Positions 48,801-60,098 of a stretch of 64,000 nucleotides of DNA are shown here, piece by piece. The first letter of the stretch is position 1, and each line of letters opens with the position of its first letter. Source of the stretch: Limonium bicolor (lineage: Eukaryota > Streptophyta > Magnoliopsida > Caryophyllales > Plumbaginaceae); contig CM041780.1 of assembly GCA_023374045.1 (NCBI GenBank), forward strand, positions 173,233,339 to 173,297,338, in the 5' to 3' direction. Below the pieces are notes generated by a model. It did not search any database. It had not been told where the DNA came from and saw only the letters and a list, made by a program, of their open reading frames with translations. Made by a program: the position numbers and the translations under genes.

Positions 48801-49846
48801 ACACACAACTACTTAGTATTCATTTTATACTAACCCTAGAATTTAAATGTTTTAGGGTTTAGAAATAAGTATTATCTTCCAATGGATGAATGAGGTTCTT
48901 GACTAGCAAGAGAACAAAATTCCAAGCCCAAGAAGAAGCCAAAATCGGATGGAGCAAGAAGGAACAAGGAGTTCAAAAACTGAGAATTCTTATAATACAA
49001 ACAAGGGCTAGAAATGAAGGATTTTGGAACTTCTTTTTACCTCAAGATGATAAGGAGGTGAAGGTGCTTCTAATGGTGGACTCAAATCTTCAAATGGCCT
49101 CCACCCATAAAAACGAAAATGGAGTTTTTGGATTTTTTAAAAGGAGGAAAGTGTTCTCCTTTGCAAGGGGATTCCAATGGTATGGTTTTTATAATTTTTG
49201 GACAAGGTTTGGGCCTTCAAAAATGAGAGAGAAGGTGAGTTTTGTGGGGGTTTCTTCAAAACTCCATAGCCATCACATGAGGAAGAAGAAAATAGAGAGA
49301 ATAGAGAGAGAGGGGAAAAACGTGAGAGGGAAGGTGAGGGTAGGAGAGAGAGTGAGGTTTACTTTTTACTTATTTGTTTTGTCCTTTAGCAAATAAGAGA
49401 GAGTTAAATGAGTGTGAGAGAGGAGGGAAATCGGTCCTCTATACCCACCTCTACAGATTTTTAATTTTTATTTACAAAGTGGACACACTAACTTTGTTTA
49501 TTTGCACTCTCACCCCACAACTTCCCGGTTGTTACAGTTTTTACTAACCGGAACCCGTTTTCCGGAATTTTCTCATGTAATTAATTTTATTGGTTCTAAA
49601 GCTCCACTAATATTTATTAGTGACTATTTAGTTGACCAAAATTGTTACGAGTCTATTTGACCCGCTTAAAGTCGCGTTTTCCCGGTTTCCTTGAAAAACG
49701 CACTTTAAGGTTCGTTTATACTTTTAACCCATTTTAAAGGTCCGTTTCCTTCGGGATTTGTTCCCTCATATTTATTTAAGTGTAATTAAGCCTTTAAAAT
49801 TGTAATTAGCCTAATTAATCACTGTTTTTAATTATGGGGTATTTCA
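45807..49846 (-). repeat. Solo LTR inside LTR D
   Basis: TGTAACACCCC ... GGGGTATTTCA, 4,040 bp, flanked by a perfect 5 bp duplication GTTAC (45802-45806 and 49847-49851). It is closely related to the LTRs of element B in start, end and landmark order, but clearly a different family member. It holds its own six-unit palindromic array (about 47498-47912). No internal region, so it arose by LTR-LTR recombination. The long frames at 47275-48021 and 48890-49396 lack any family motif and look like chance frames. Confidence 0.92.
47498..47912 (-). repeat. 71-72 bp tandem palindromic array in solo LTR
   Basis: About six units with CGACCGACCTTGCAAGTCCGG, CCAAGGTCGGTC and a CCATTCCAGT-like landmark (47611, 47682, 47754), giving spacings of 71-72 bp. 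The motif differs from that in B but the period and the position (next to a T-tract at 47490 and TATA-rich DNA at about 47425-47480) are the same. Confidence 0.9.
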
Positions 49847-51182
49847 GTTACTAACCCTTCTTATTCTTCATCTTATTCTATGATTTTGGAGCCAATTTCT
49901 CTAGCAAATTGCTGTCAAAATTTCTAAGGAAATCAAGCTTAAATATTAAGCTAATGGTTTATATACAAGGTAAATCCTACAACTACCTATTTCAAGGTTC
50001 TAATTGTTGATCTATATATGATCTAACCTATTGTTCATGTTGTTTATTATTGCCGCAATTATAGGTGTGTTAGATTTAATTTTCGACACACTAAATGTTA
50101 ATATTTTGTAAATCTAAAATTAGATTTATACTCCTTATGATATAAGCTTTAATATAAGCTATCATAATATACAAGAAAAATTCTTATACTATGAATTTTC
50201 AATATGGCCGAAAATTAAGGGGTTTTTAATGAGTTAGAAAAATTATCTAACTTAGTTAAATTAAAGGAATTAGAGTAATTAAGAGTAATATGTAAAATTT
50301 AAGAAGTTTTGGTACCTAAAGGTGAATACCGAAAATTAATGGGGTCAATATGGAATTTTTGAGAGTTTAGATGATGAGAAAATAATTGTAGAATTAAGTT
50401 TACAATTTATAAAGAGTTTATAAGTGTTATAAGGAATTTATAAGGTTTTTGGTATATTTAAAAGTTAATAAAGGATGGTATATATATACTATAACATTAG
50501 ATAATTAAATCTGGTGATTTAGAGATGTTTAAAATGATTTTTGATGTTCAAAAATCTGTAGGTAAATTAGTTACAAAAATTAGAAATTAATTGGAGTTAA
50601 ATTGTTTAATAAATGAAAGAATAGACCACAAGGGTAAAATGGTAATTTTACTGGTCAAACGTGGTCAAATGTGGTCAAACATGGTCAATGACAGTTTATA
50701 AAATATTTAGATGAGTTAGAATAAAAATTATAGCAAAAGATTAGGTAATAAAATGTTTAAGGAATAAAAAGTTAAGATAAATTAACTTTAGGAGTAATAT
50801 TGTAAATTTTGGAAAGTTAGGGGGTTTGACCATATAAGACTGGTCAAACTTGGGAATGTTTTGGTAATTGACCAAAAGTATAGAAGAAATTAATTAAGAA
50901 AGACTTTGGAAGAAATTAGAAATAAAAATAACAAGTTTAGGACTTATTATGGGTAAAATAGAAATTAAAAGAAAACTATGGGTAAGTAATGTAAACAACA
51001 CATTTTTATGTGTTTAGAAGGTTAAAGAAATTAAATAAAGAATTTAGAAACAAGTTGTAAAAGAAACAGAGTTAAGACGGGGTTAAACGAGACCCGTATA
51101 TAACTTAAGGTATACGAGGGGTATACCCGTAATTTAATATGTAGAGGAGAAATCAATATTTAAAGTATTTTAAAGAAAATAC

Positions 51183-51795
51183 TGAAACGGTAGCGAGTAT
51201 GCTCTCCCGACATTGTTTCCACACCAAGATGTATAGTGGTTCGGCCAATAATCCGGCCTACGTCCACTTCTAGAAAGAGCTATTATTCATCATTTGGTTT
51301 ACAACACTAGAGAACCTTTTGGGGTGAGCCCTCTCTTTTCTAACTTGAGTCCTCTTACAAATGAGCCTCTCTACTTCTATTTATAGACTTACTATGGCCA
51401 AGTTACCCTTAAGCCCCTATACATGTGATAGTATCATATTTACACAACTGTTAGCCTCTATTTGGATAATCCTTCCGGACTGGGATACTGCTTCTGTATT
51501 GGACTAACTCTTCTGGACCATCTTTTTGGGTAACAATCCTACCAGTAATGATTCTACCTGTAGTGATCCTTTAGGTAGCAGCCCTTCCGGTAGCGGGTCT
51601 TCCGGAAGTAGGGCTTTCAACGATAGGCCTTCTGACAATAGGTCTTCCGGTAGCCTCTCTTGGTAGATCCTTTCGGTAGCGAGGCCTTCCAACAATAGGC
51701 CTTCGGTAGTGAGCCTTCCGGGAACAAGCCTTCCGGCAATAGGTCTTCGTTAGACACTGTGGCCTTTTAGCCATGGTATATTTCATACCATTACA
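51183..51795 (-). repeat. Element E: 3' LTR (613 bp)
   Basis: Plus strand TGAAACGGTAGCG ... ATACCATTACA. It has a string of degenerate short repeats around CTTCCGGTAGC (51540-51740) and an inverted pair GGTATATTTCATACC near the end. The 63-codon frame across it is a product of the repeats. Confidence 0.9.
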
Positions 51796-52116
51796 TCAGT
51801 CCTACAAGTTCTACTTTTTAGTACTAAAAAGTGGAACTTATAAAAAGAAGATAAAATTTACACTTTGTACTCTTTTCTTTTCTACTATATATCTCCTAGT
51901 CCCACAAGTTATTTTTCTTTTGCCTAAAAAGGAAATGAACTTAAAAAACATTGGCCTGCGTAAGAGCTTTCCGTCCGACAAAATACCATGTCTTTCGGGC
52001 ACAGAGAAGTCCCACAGGTTCCGGGAGCGCTGAAGTCCCACTGGCACTCTAGAGAAAAGGTCTCCGCTCCTTGAACGTGCCATAATAAGAAATCCAAAGA
52101 TCTTGAATTCCGAAGG

Positions 52117-52222
52117 GCCATAATAATTCCAGAAGACCATAATAATTCCAGAAGACCATAATAATTCCAGAAGACCATAATAATTCCAGAAGACCATAAT
52201 AATTCCAGAAGACCATAATAAT
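52117..52222. repeat. 19 bp tandem repeat in element E
   Basis: About five and a half head-to-tail copies of CCATAATAATTCCAGAAGA. Because 19 is not a multiple of three, all three minus frames stay open across it, which explains three overlapping spurious frames. Confidence 0.95.
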
Positions 52223-52479
52223 CTCAAGAAGTCCGAGACAATAATAATGGGATATTACTTCCATAATCAGATTCCTGCTTGAATTACTTTATTCGTTGGA
52301 CATGCATACCTAAATTTAATAGATTAAAAGATATTTGTCTTTTGGGCTGCCCGGAGCGACCGAACTTCCCAAAAGTTGGAGATTTTTATAATGAAGAATT
52401 TTAAACTGCTCTTTCGTTTTTTGCCAAGATTTCTTTTGGTAACCTTTTAGTTACACTTACACACTCTACCACTGTACAC

Positions 52480-52695
52480 ATGGTGAGATCGTCGATTTAA
52501 CACTCTACCGACTTTGAGACGGTGAGATCGTCGGTTTAACACTCTTTTGTCTTCAAGACATGAGATCGTCGGATGAAATACACTACCATCGTTGATGGTA
52601 GATCGTCGGATACAAAACGCTCTACCATCGCTGATGGTGAGATCGTCGGATACAAAACACTCTACCATCGCTGATGGTGAGATCATCGGATACAT
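52480..52695. repeat. Hairpin-containing tandem repeats in element E
   Basis: Five or so units of about 36-40 bp built from GAGATCGTCGG and CTCTACCATCGCTGATGG. ACCATCGCTGATGGT is an inverted pair that could form a small hairpin. Confidence 0.85.
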
Positions 52696-55600
52696 TCTTT
52701 GTCTTTCTTTTTTGATTTCAAGATTCTCTGATCTTGGTTTTAAGTAAATCAAAAAATGATTTTATAACTTCTTTTTTGTGTAAAAAACCAGAGGGTGATC
52801 AATCCTCTAGAAAAAGTTTTGTAAACTTCCGGTGGCAAAATAATATTCACAATGAAGTATCAAAAAGTTTGGTACCTCTTTTTTACCTGTGGAATGATAT
52901 TATTGGCGGATGTCAAATTGCTACGGGTGAAAATGATTTCCTCTCTCCCTAATCCTTGTCGGTAACTGGCTCCGGAGGATAATGACTACGCAACAGTAGC
53001 AAGGAAGGTCCCTCTCTCTAGCTTTGGAAAAACGACCGGGCCCTTCCTTCCGGAGATAACCCTTGTACTCCCGGTAGGATTTCCACTTTTTTATTTTCGA
53101 GTGATCCGGTAACTCCACATATTCGGATTTTTTCCTACCCATGATCCATCCGGTATGTTGAGGTTTCCATTTGTACCGGGCTGATTAATTGCTCAAGCTG
53201 CAAACCTCTTGATGTGGCCCCTACCGGGAAGCTTGTGTCTGGTCCAAAAATTCAAATTTTTGTTGTCACTTGACCTGGAAGAACGCAGGACTGGTCATTT
53301 GACGCCCCCATTTTCCTCTTCGTTTTGTCACCCTTGCGTATTCCTTACCCTTCTCCTCTCTGGTTTTGTGCGTTGACAATAATTTCCTTTCCGGGGAATA
53401 ATTCTAGTGATGGACGTTCGATCTTTACCAATCAGGATTTCTTTATGAAGGAGAAATGTTTACTGCAACAATTTGCTTGCCCTTCTTGGTCAAAGTTTGG
53501 CGTGAATCTTCCTTCTTATCATCTTGGACCGGAAGGATTGTTACTTTTCACTCCATCCGTTCCGGTAACCCAGGCACTGTCCGTAAGCAAGATTCGCCCG
53601 AGGATGTTTTTGAGATGTTACTGCTTGTTCTCTCACCTTCAGTCTCCTATCCTCAGGGCAATTTTCCCCTGAGAAATTTTCTTCCGGGCAATTGATACAT
53701 TGGTTACTTACAGTACTTTGCTAATTTCTTCTTTACTCTTTACCAGTAGAAAACATGGCGCGGAGGCTCGTACTGTGTCCGTCTCGTTTCACGGTAGGCC
53801 GCCTTTCGAAACTTTAAGTATGTTTACCGGTAACCACTTCCGCGTCCATACTTAATATTGAGTCGTCTGTTGAAAACTTCCTCTCGGTAGTCTTGCTATC
53901 CTACCGGTAGCTATACTGAAGTTTTTCGCATTTCAGAAACTCTTGTATTCCTTTTGCGAATGATATGTTGGGTACACGTTGTGCTTTCAACGTCTTTTGG
54001 TGCTGTCTATTTCTGATCCATTCTTCTCCATTTTGAGCACCACTTGATTTTATCCACTTTTTAATGTCAGTCTGGTCGGGAATTCGTCTCTGCGGTCAAC
54101 TTTCATTCAATCTTCGTAATAAATTTATCCCGGTGTCATCCCTTTTCTCCCTTTTCTCCTGGTCTTAGATACCAGATCCCATTCCCCTCTGTTGAATCCT
54201 GGTCGAGGCCACGCCTCCGATTTTCTGGAGGCTTAATCTGGATACTTGTGCCCTCCTGCTACTGCTCTTGGAAGCTTGAAGTGTTGCTTCAGTTTTTCTT
54301 TAGAGAACATCATTTCATAGTGGGAGCGTTGGGGATACCCAGCTAATCTTCGTACCTCGGAGCAGTAAAAACACAAAATAATAAACAGACAGAGTGTGAG
54401 CATTAATACGGTGGCTGTGCCAAGACTAAATAAAAACTGAAAACAAATTTTCCTAAGCAGAGACAAGGTGTCCGCAATGAAACATGAACTAGTAGTTAGA
54501 AAGAAAAACAGCAGCAAGGATAGAGACTAAAAATAATAACCTCCAAACAGAAAGCTACCAAATAACTTGTGACAGCAAATGTGATTATGTAGATGTAATT
54601 ATGTATAACTTTTCCAGGCGAAACAATCTTTAAACAAGTGGGTTTGTAAAAACATGATCAATGTAAATAAGATGCGGAAAACTAAATTTAAAACTGAGGT
54701 ATGCTATTGCTATACAGCACATGGTGTAATGTAGACAACTCAAACAGACCCATGCGAGAATTTTCAAGCTAGCTTTCAATCAATTAGTGTATCCATGTAG
54801 GCAAGGTGATAATTCAAGAATAGCTCATAGATATTGTCTTAAATTTTGGCCATACCGACCGCAGCAGTAGCAAGCAGATGCAAATTGAAATAAAGATCAA
54901 GTAGAAATCTCAGTTTGGATCAGGCAAAATTATCTGCACATATACCCAATAGATTTTCTGTAGTTTCTTATTTTGAACAAAGTACAACCCGCACTTGATC
55001 AAAACAATTGAATTTATCACCACCTCAAGAACAACATTCAACAATAAATCAGTTAACACATTTCAAGTCGTTGCAACAGTGAAGTAGTGGTAGTAGCAAA
55101 AACTGCAGCACATAATCACAGTGATGTTATTCATGCTATATTCTGTGGTTTTTCTAGATTCTCTCAGTCCGCCCAGGTTCTAAAGCGAGAAAAAGGCCAA
55201 GGATTAGGATTGTCGAGCAAGAGATGCATATTTACTCAAAATAATAAACAACACCTTGATTTTTTCTGTTTGCCTTCCTTAAAAGGAAAGTACAAAAGCA
55301 GATTTCTCATCATGCCGAAGCAGACCAATTAATGGAGAAGTATTGAATATATTATATGAATGCAGTAACACATAACTTTTCAGATTGGAAAATGATTGAA
55401 TCGAAATCAAAATAGATGAATTAACCACAAGATCCGAACTAGCAAACACTATAAAGAGGCTTTCACTAAACGCACCAGTAATTGTTTCATTACTTTTTCT
55501 ATATTATAGCTTGCAACTGAGGTAGAACGAATGCAACAACATATTTAAACCAGAGCCTAATTGTACAGGTTTTTAGCGACATAGAAATTGCAGACAAGCA

Positions 55601-57021
55601 ACAGCATTGTTGTAAGGGATTTAAATCAGTAGCATTATTTGTATAGAAAATGTCTATTACCTACTAGCCATTGATTTAACTCCTCTGACTCTAATGAATG
55701 TCACTAGATTTTGATTGTAGAGATGTTACCTTGAGTCCGCAGAAGAGGGAGATGATAGAGCGAGAGGGACCTTATTTCCGGTTCAACATGTTGTACCAGG
55801 GAGTCTCTTGCTACCTGTGGTTTCCTTAATCTTTGTTCCTGGTGTATTGAGTTTGTAGCATTGTCTGGGACTAAACCGAGTTGTGGCAAAGTAACGAATT
55901 GGAATGTCATCCGGTAGTGGAATGGAATGCTACTAAAACCAGTCACTGCCGGTCTTCAGCTTTCTGGCGATGCCTGCTCCTGGGGAAACTGACTACCAGG
56001 TCACGCTTGCTTCCAGGAAAAATTAGCTACCTCCCTATGGCAAAGGTACAATGACTTATTTGAGAGCGATCGCCTTTGGATGAGTTTTGGAATTTTGAAT
56101 ATCGATGTCGATCACTCGCATGGGCTGTGGTTCGAGCCTTTCATCTTGATCACGACTCGACACATATATTGGTTTTTGATCGCGAGATCGAAACTCCGTA
56201 GATGAGCTTTTGATGGATTTCCTTGAGATTCTTATTTTATTGATTGTAAATCTTTAGGCACGAAGAATTTTGCTATGAGATGATCCATCGAGGTTGCTTA
56301 TTAGTTCTTCGATTGTGTTGGATCCTTCCATTCATCCTCTCGATTCTTCCGCGTTGACTCTTATCATGGTGTGCGATCCTTTCTTACTTGCTTTTTGAGA
56401 TATGTTTACTATTGGCTTTTGAAGTGACTTGGGACATCGATCGTGGCACCAAACCTTGGGACGATCGATCAATTTCGATTAATCCAGGAATAAGCATTGA
56501 CGATCATTGCCTGGTGATAATTTTCTCCTCCTTGTCAGTGGAGTAAGGGACAGAGGTCTCTTTTGAGAATGAAATGCTACATCCATGTCTGCTCTGGAGT
56601 TTGCAGCTCCTTAAAACTCCGACTCGGCATGATAATTTCGTGAGTCTTTCTTCTAAAACGTGATTTGAGTCGAAGCTGAATTCAAAACCTGGAATGATCT
56701 CTTCCAAAGTTAATCGTGCTTGTTTTTGTACAATCTTAATCCGATCGTCGCTAGTGTTTCCTTGGCTGATTCTTTTGACGATTCGCCTAAACAAATTACT
56801 CTTTCCTCGTCTTTCATCTCCAAGGTTAGGTTCCTTCCTCTTCCCAAGATCATAAGTCTATCTCCACTTCGACCGATTAGTCATAGGCGAATCAATTCAA
56901 TAGTTGCCTTCTCAAATTTGTGGTAAACTCGTGATTCATGCCTCGTTTCTTTGCCACCGAACAAAACACGAACTCTCAATGTTGTGGTATAATCGTGGTT
57001 GCTTGGAGAAGCAGTTCGTTT

Positions 57022-57039
57022 CCCACAGACGGCGCCAAA
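57022..57039 (-). other. Element E: primer binding site region
   Basis: In element sense TTTGGCGCCGTCTGTGGG directly after the LTR. TGGCGCC-type sites are usual in plant gypsy elements. I do not assign the tRNA. Confidence 0.65.
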
Positions 57040-57652
57040 TGAAACGGTAGCGAGTATGCTCTCCCGACATTGTTTCCACACCAAGATGTATAGTGGTTCG
57101 GCCAATAATCCGGCCTACGTCCACTTCTAGACAGAGCTATTGTTCATCCTTTGGTTTACAACACTAGAGAACCTTTTGGGGTGAGCCCTCTCTTTTCTAA
57201 CTTGAGTCCTCTTACAAATGAGCCCCTCTACTTCTATTTATAGACTTACTATGGCCAAGTTACCCTTAAGCCCCTATACATGTGATAGTATCATATTTAC
57301 ACAACTGTTAGCCTCTATTTGGATAATCCTTCCGGACTGGGATACTGCTTCTGTATTGGACTAACTCTTCCGGACTATCTTTTTGGGTAACAATCCTACC
57401 AGTAATGATTCTACCGGTAGTGATCCTTTAGGTAGCAGCCCTTCCGGTAGCGGGTCTTCCGGAAGTAGGGCTTTCAACGATACGCCTTCTGACAATAGGT
57501 CTTCCGGTAGCCTCTCTTGGTAGATCCTTTCGGTAGCTAGGCCTTCCGACAATAGGCCTTCGGTAGTGAGCCTTCCGGGAACAAGCCTTCCGGCAATAGG
57601 TCTTCGGTAGACACTGTGGCCTTTTAGCCATGGTATATTTCATACCATTACA
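57040..57652 (-). repeat. Element E: 5' LTR (613 bp)
   Basis: Same length and nearly the same sequence as 51183-51795. It ends at ATACCATTACA followed by the duplication AATAC. Confidence 0.9.
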
Positions 57653-57720
57653 AATACAAGTTATATTTGGAAAAAGAAACAAATACATAGTATCATACGG
57701 ACGTATACAAAAAATATAGG

Positions 57721-58040
57721 TATACATGAATAGTACTTGCATATGTGAATAGTACCTTTATACGTGAATAGTACCCGTATACGTGAATAGTACCCGTATA
57801 CATGAATAGTACCCATATACATGAATAGTACTCATATACGTGAATAGTATCCGTATACATGAATAGGAAATACGTATACGTGAACAGTAAAATACAAGAC
57901 GTACACGTGAATAGTAAAATACGAGACATATATGTGAATAGTGAAATACGATGAATAGTAAAATACGAGGCCGTATAAATGAATAGTAGAATACGAGACC
58001 GTATAAATGAATAGTGAAATACGGATGAAAAGTGAAAAAT
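57721..58040. repeat. GTGAATAGTA minisatellite in LTR D
   Basis: Some fifteen degenerate copies of a roughly 18-22 bp unit, (C/T)ATGAATAGTACCCGTATAC and variants, becoming GTGAATAGTAAAATACGAG toward the right. It lies just right of element E's insertion point in LTR D. The 78-codon minus frame across it is spurious. Confidence 0.9.
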
Positions 58041-59435
58041 ACTAAAACCTAATACAAGGTCCGTATATGTTTAAAGTTGCTAACGGTGCAACTAAATAAC
58101 TGTTAACGACGTTAGTATGTTAATGAATTATAATTGAGCTTGAAAACGCTCCAAAAATGAACGAACCCGTTTAACGGTAAACTATTATACCCGGGTTAAC
58201 CTAGAAAGAGGTTTAAGTTGAAAAGAGAACCAAGTTAGTTCTAAGATACAGGATACAAATACTAGTTCTGTTTACAGATCTAGATAGTCGGAGGCGTTAG
58301 GCGGATTAGGCGAATGTGGTATTAAGGGCTAGCCAATCTCCGGTGTACGGTTTGGGATTCTTGTAGCTTGCTTGTTAACGGGGTCTACCTCGGTTTGTGA
58401 ACTATGTGTTATTGTGATACGACCAAACAAGATTAAGCATGAAACCGATCTACTGTATTGTTATTGTGTGTCCATTGCACACTAACACGACTTGATTAGA
58501 GCTTGTTCATTAACTATATTTAGTAACAATTGTATAAGGTTATAAATACTCCTTGTTGTTAGTTGGTTAATACCGAGAGAGGTTTAACTAACAAATTGTC
58601 AATGAGACTTCAACTAACTGGAACTTGGGGGGAGAGGAATCTGGGACTGACTCCGGTCATACATGTTTAGGTTAGGAGGTCGGCATCTGTATCAGATCCG
58701 TCTTCCACATATGGCTCATCTACGACTTGTCGCCTAGGGTCTACAAACAGACCTGACCATCTCGAGTGAACAGTTCGAGGTGGAAGGCAAATTCAAGAGG
58801 CGTAGGAGGGTCAAGCCTACATCCCTCATAACTTAAGAATTAATGTTTATTAACCCAATGGAGCTAATAACTCATTGGCTAGGGTTACCTTGACCTGACA
58901 AAAATAAACAATTCAGTTAGGGAACAACCAGTTCTTTTAAAAGAACGGTTGACACTTATAAGGAATGGTCAAACACGAGAACTAAACAATTATCAGGCCT
59001 CAGGAGTTAGGAATCTATCTTACTCATTAATGGCCGTCCATTGTGACTTTCGATTTATTGGAACTGTGAATGTTTCACATGGGTGTGTTGTTTGTTATCG
59101 TACTTCTTATTATTATTTGTATGAATAATCAACTGCATGTATACGACAAAGTAGTCGTGTGTAGCCCTGTTAGCTTGTGGGCTGCACGTTTTCTGTACCA
59201 GCAATAAGCTGAGCCCCTTGGGGCCTATGATTTAAACTTTGCAGGTAGGTGCCAGACGAGGACTCAACCTGAGAGTAGGAGCGGGTAGAGTACTTCGGGT
59301 TGCTTTAATTTGTTACACGAGTTGTGCATGTACACTCGTTCAGTAAATTGATGAGATGTTAGTATGATGTATTAGGATATGAGATACTCGGTATAAGTTG
59401 TGGTTTATGATTTGTATTGTATAGATGCTCGAGTA

Positions 59436-60098
59436 ATTATTACGTCCAACCTCTCATTCCATTTACAGAAATCTTACGTACGCTCTCCACTCTTCTTTCT
59501 CTTCATTTCTCCATTCCCCATCCACACCTCTCGTATTATTATTACGTCCAACCTCTGTCTGACTTATTACCAGTTAATATGTCAGGCTAAGGAGGATTTA
59601 CTCCGGGCGAAGGTTTAATTATGGTTTGTTTAGTTGTGTAATCTATATTTCTACCGGTTAAAATAAATTCAAGTTTGTTACGATTAAAGTTTTGTTTCTC
59701 TCCCTTTTTAATAAATTTCATCGATTTATTAAAAAGCCTTACTAAATCTGTTTCTAATCTGATCGGTGACAAACAGATAGGTTAATTAAGCCGTAAAACT
59801 GTAGGAACTTATTTTCATCGGATAAGTTAGTACAAGTTGCAAGAATAAAATTCCTCACACTCCTCTGCCGTTTACACGCATTTTGCTTGAGTTTTCATTG
59901 GACCTTGCATTTTCAGGTAAACGAGTTCTTATGAGTTTTCATCAGACCTTAAGATAATAACAGGAATCTTGCCAAATTATTTTATTAAACCGGTAGAGAT
60001 AGCACAATTAATCAGATCATATTAGCCTGAACCCGGAGTTCCATTTAATTCATCTTCACTCAGTTTTTCTTATCTGTTATTTACTTTTTGAAAACAAG
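59436..60098. other. Junction region between LTR D and element F, no gene seen
   Basis: A direct repeat ATTATTACGTCCAACCTCT occurs at about 59437 and 59540. The rest (59560-60070) is AT-rich without recognisable coding sequence. It may include non-coding 3' parts of element F, but I cannot show an LTR. Confidence 0.5.

Larger units (their letters stand above)
51796..57039 (-). other. Element E: interior without recognisable genes
   Basis: 5.2 kb with only short frames (up to about 115 codons) lacking family motifs. Mixed composition: 52720-54240 is richer in CCGGTA-type words, while 54480-55700 is AT-rich and could be a separate insertion, though I found no boundaries. I assign no gene. Confidence 0.6.
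51183..57652 (-). mobile_element. Element E: LARD-like non-autonomous LTR element
   Basis: Two 613 bp LTRs (51183-51795 and 57040-57652) flanked by a perfect 5 bp duplication AATAC (51178-51182 and 57653-57657). The LTRs differ at only a few positions, so insertion is fairly recent. Minus orientation is inferred from TTTGGCGCCGTCTGTGGG directly inside the right LTR, a typical gypsy-type primer binding site region. The 5.2 kb interior has no gag, protease, RT or integrase motif in any frame I examined, so it would need proteins from another element. Inside are a 19 bp tandem repeat and a hairpin-bearing repeat cluster near its 3' LTR. Confidence 0.85.
44617..59435 (+). repeat. LTR D: chromovirus LTR, twice interrupted and truncated at its 3' end
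   Basis: It starts TGAAATACCCCAAACC. The LTR parts are 44617-45806, 49852-51182 and 57658-about 59435, about 4.3 kb in total. It keeps landmarks in the same order as A's LTR: the AAAATGTGCTTTAA motifs near 44890, GTGAACTATGTGTTATTGTG near 58396, CGACAAAGTAGTCGTG near 59144, and TTGCAGGTA at 59239. The expected terminal GGGGTGTTACA is missing; similarity to A's LTR fades about 200 bp before its end. No PPT precedes it, so it is a 5' or solo LTR remnant. Confidence 0.8.

Noticed and set aside
48890..49396. 168-codon frame in the solo LTR, and the 90-142 codon frames at matching places in B's LTRs
   Set aside because: Lysine-rich text without a domain; the strand and frame differ between the related LTRs, so not a conserved gene.
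52117..52222. CRISPR-like array
   Set aside because: Units are head-to-tail without variable spacers; ordinary tandem repeat in plant DNA.
53325..53695. Captured host gene in element E
   Set aside because: Overlapping short frames without recognisable motifs; not enough to claim a gene.
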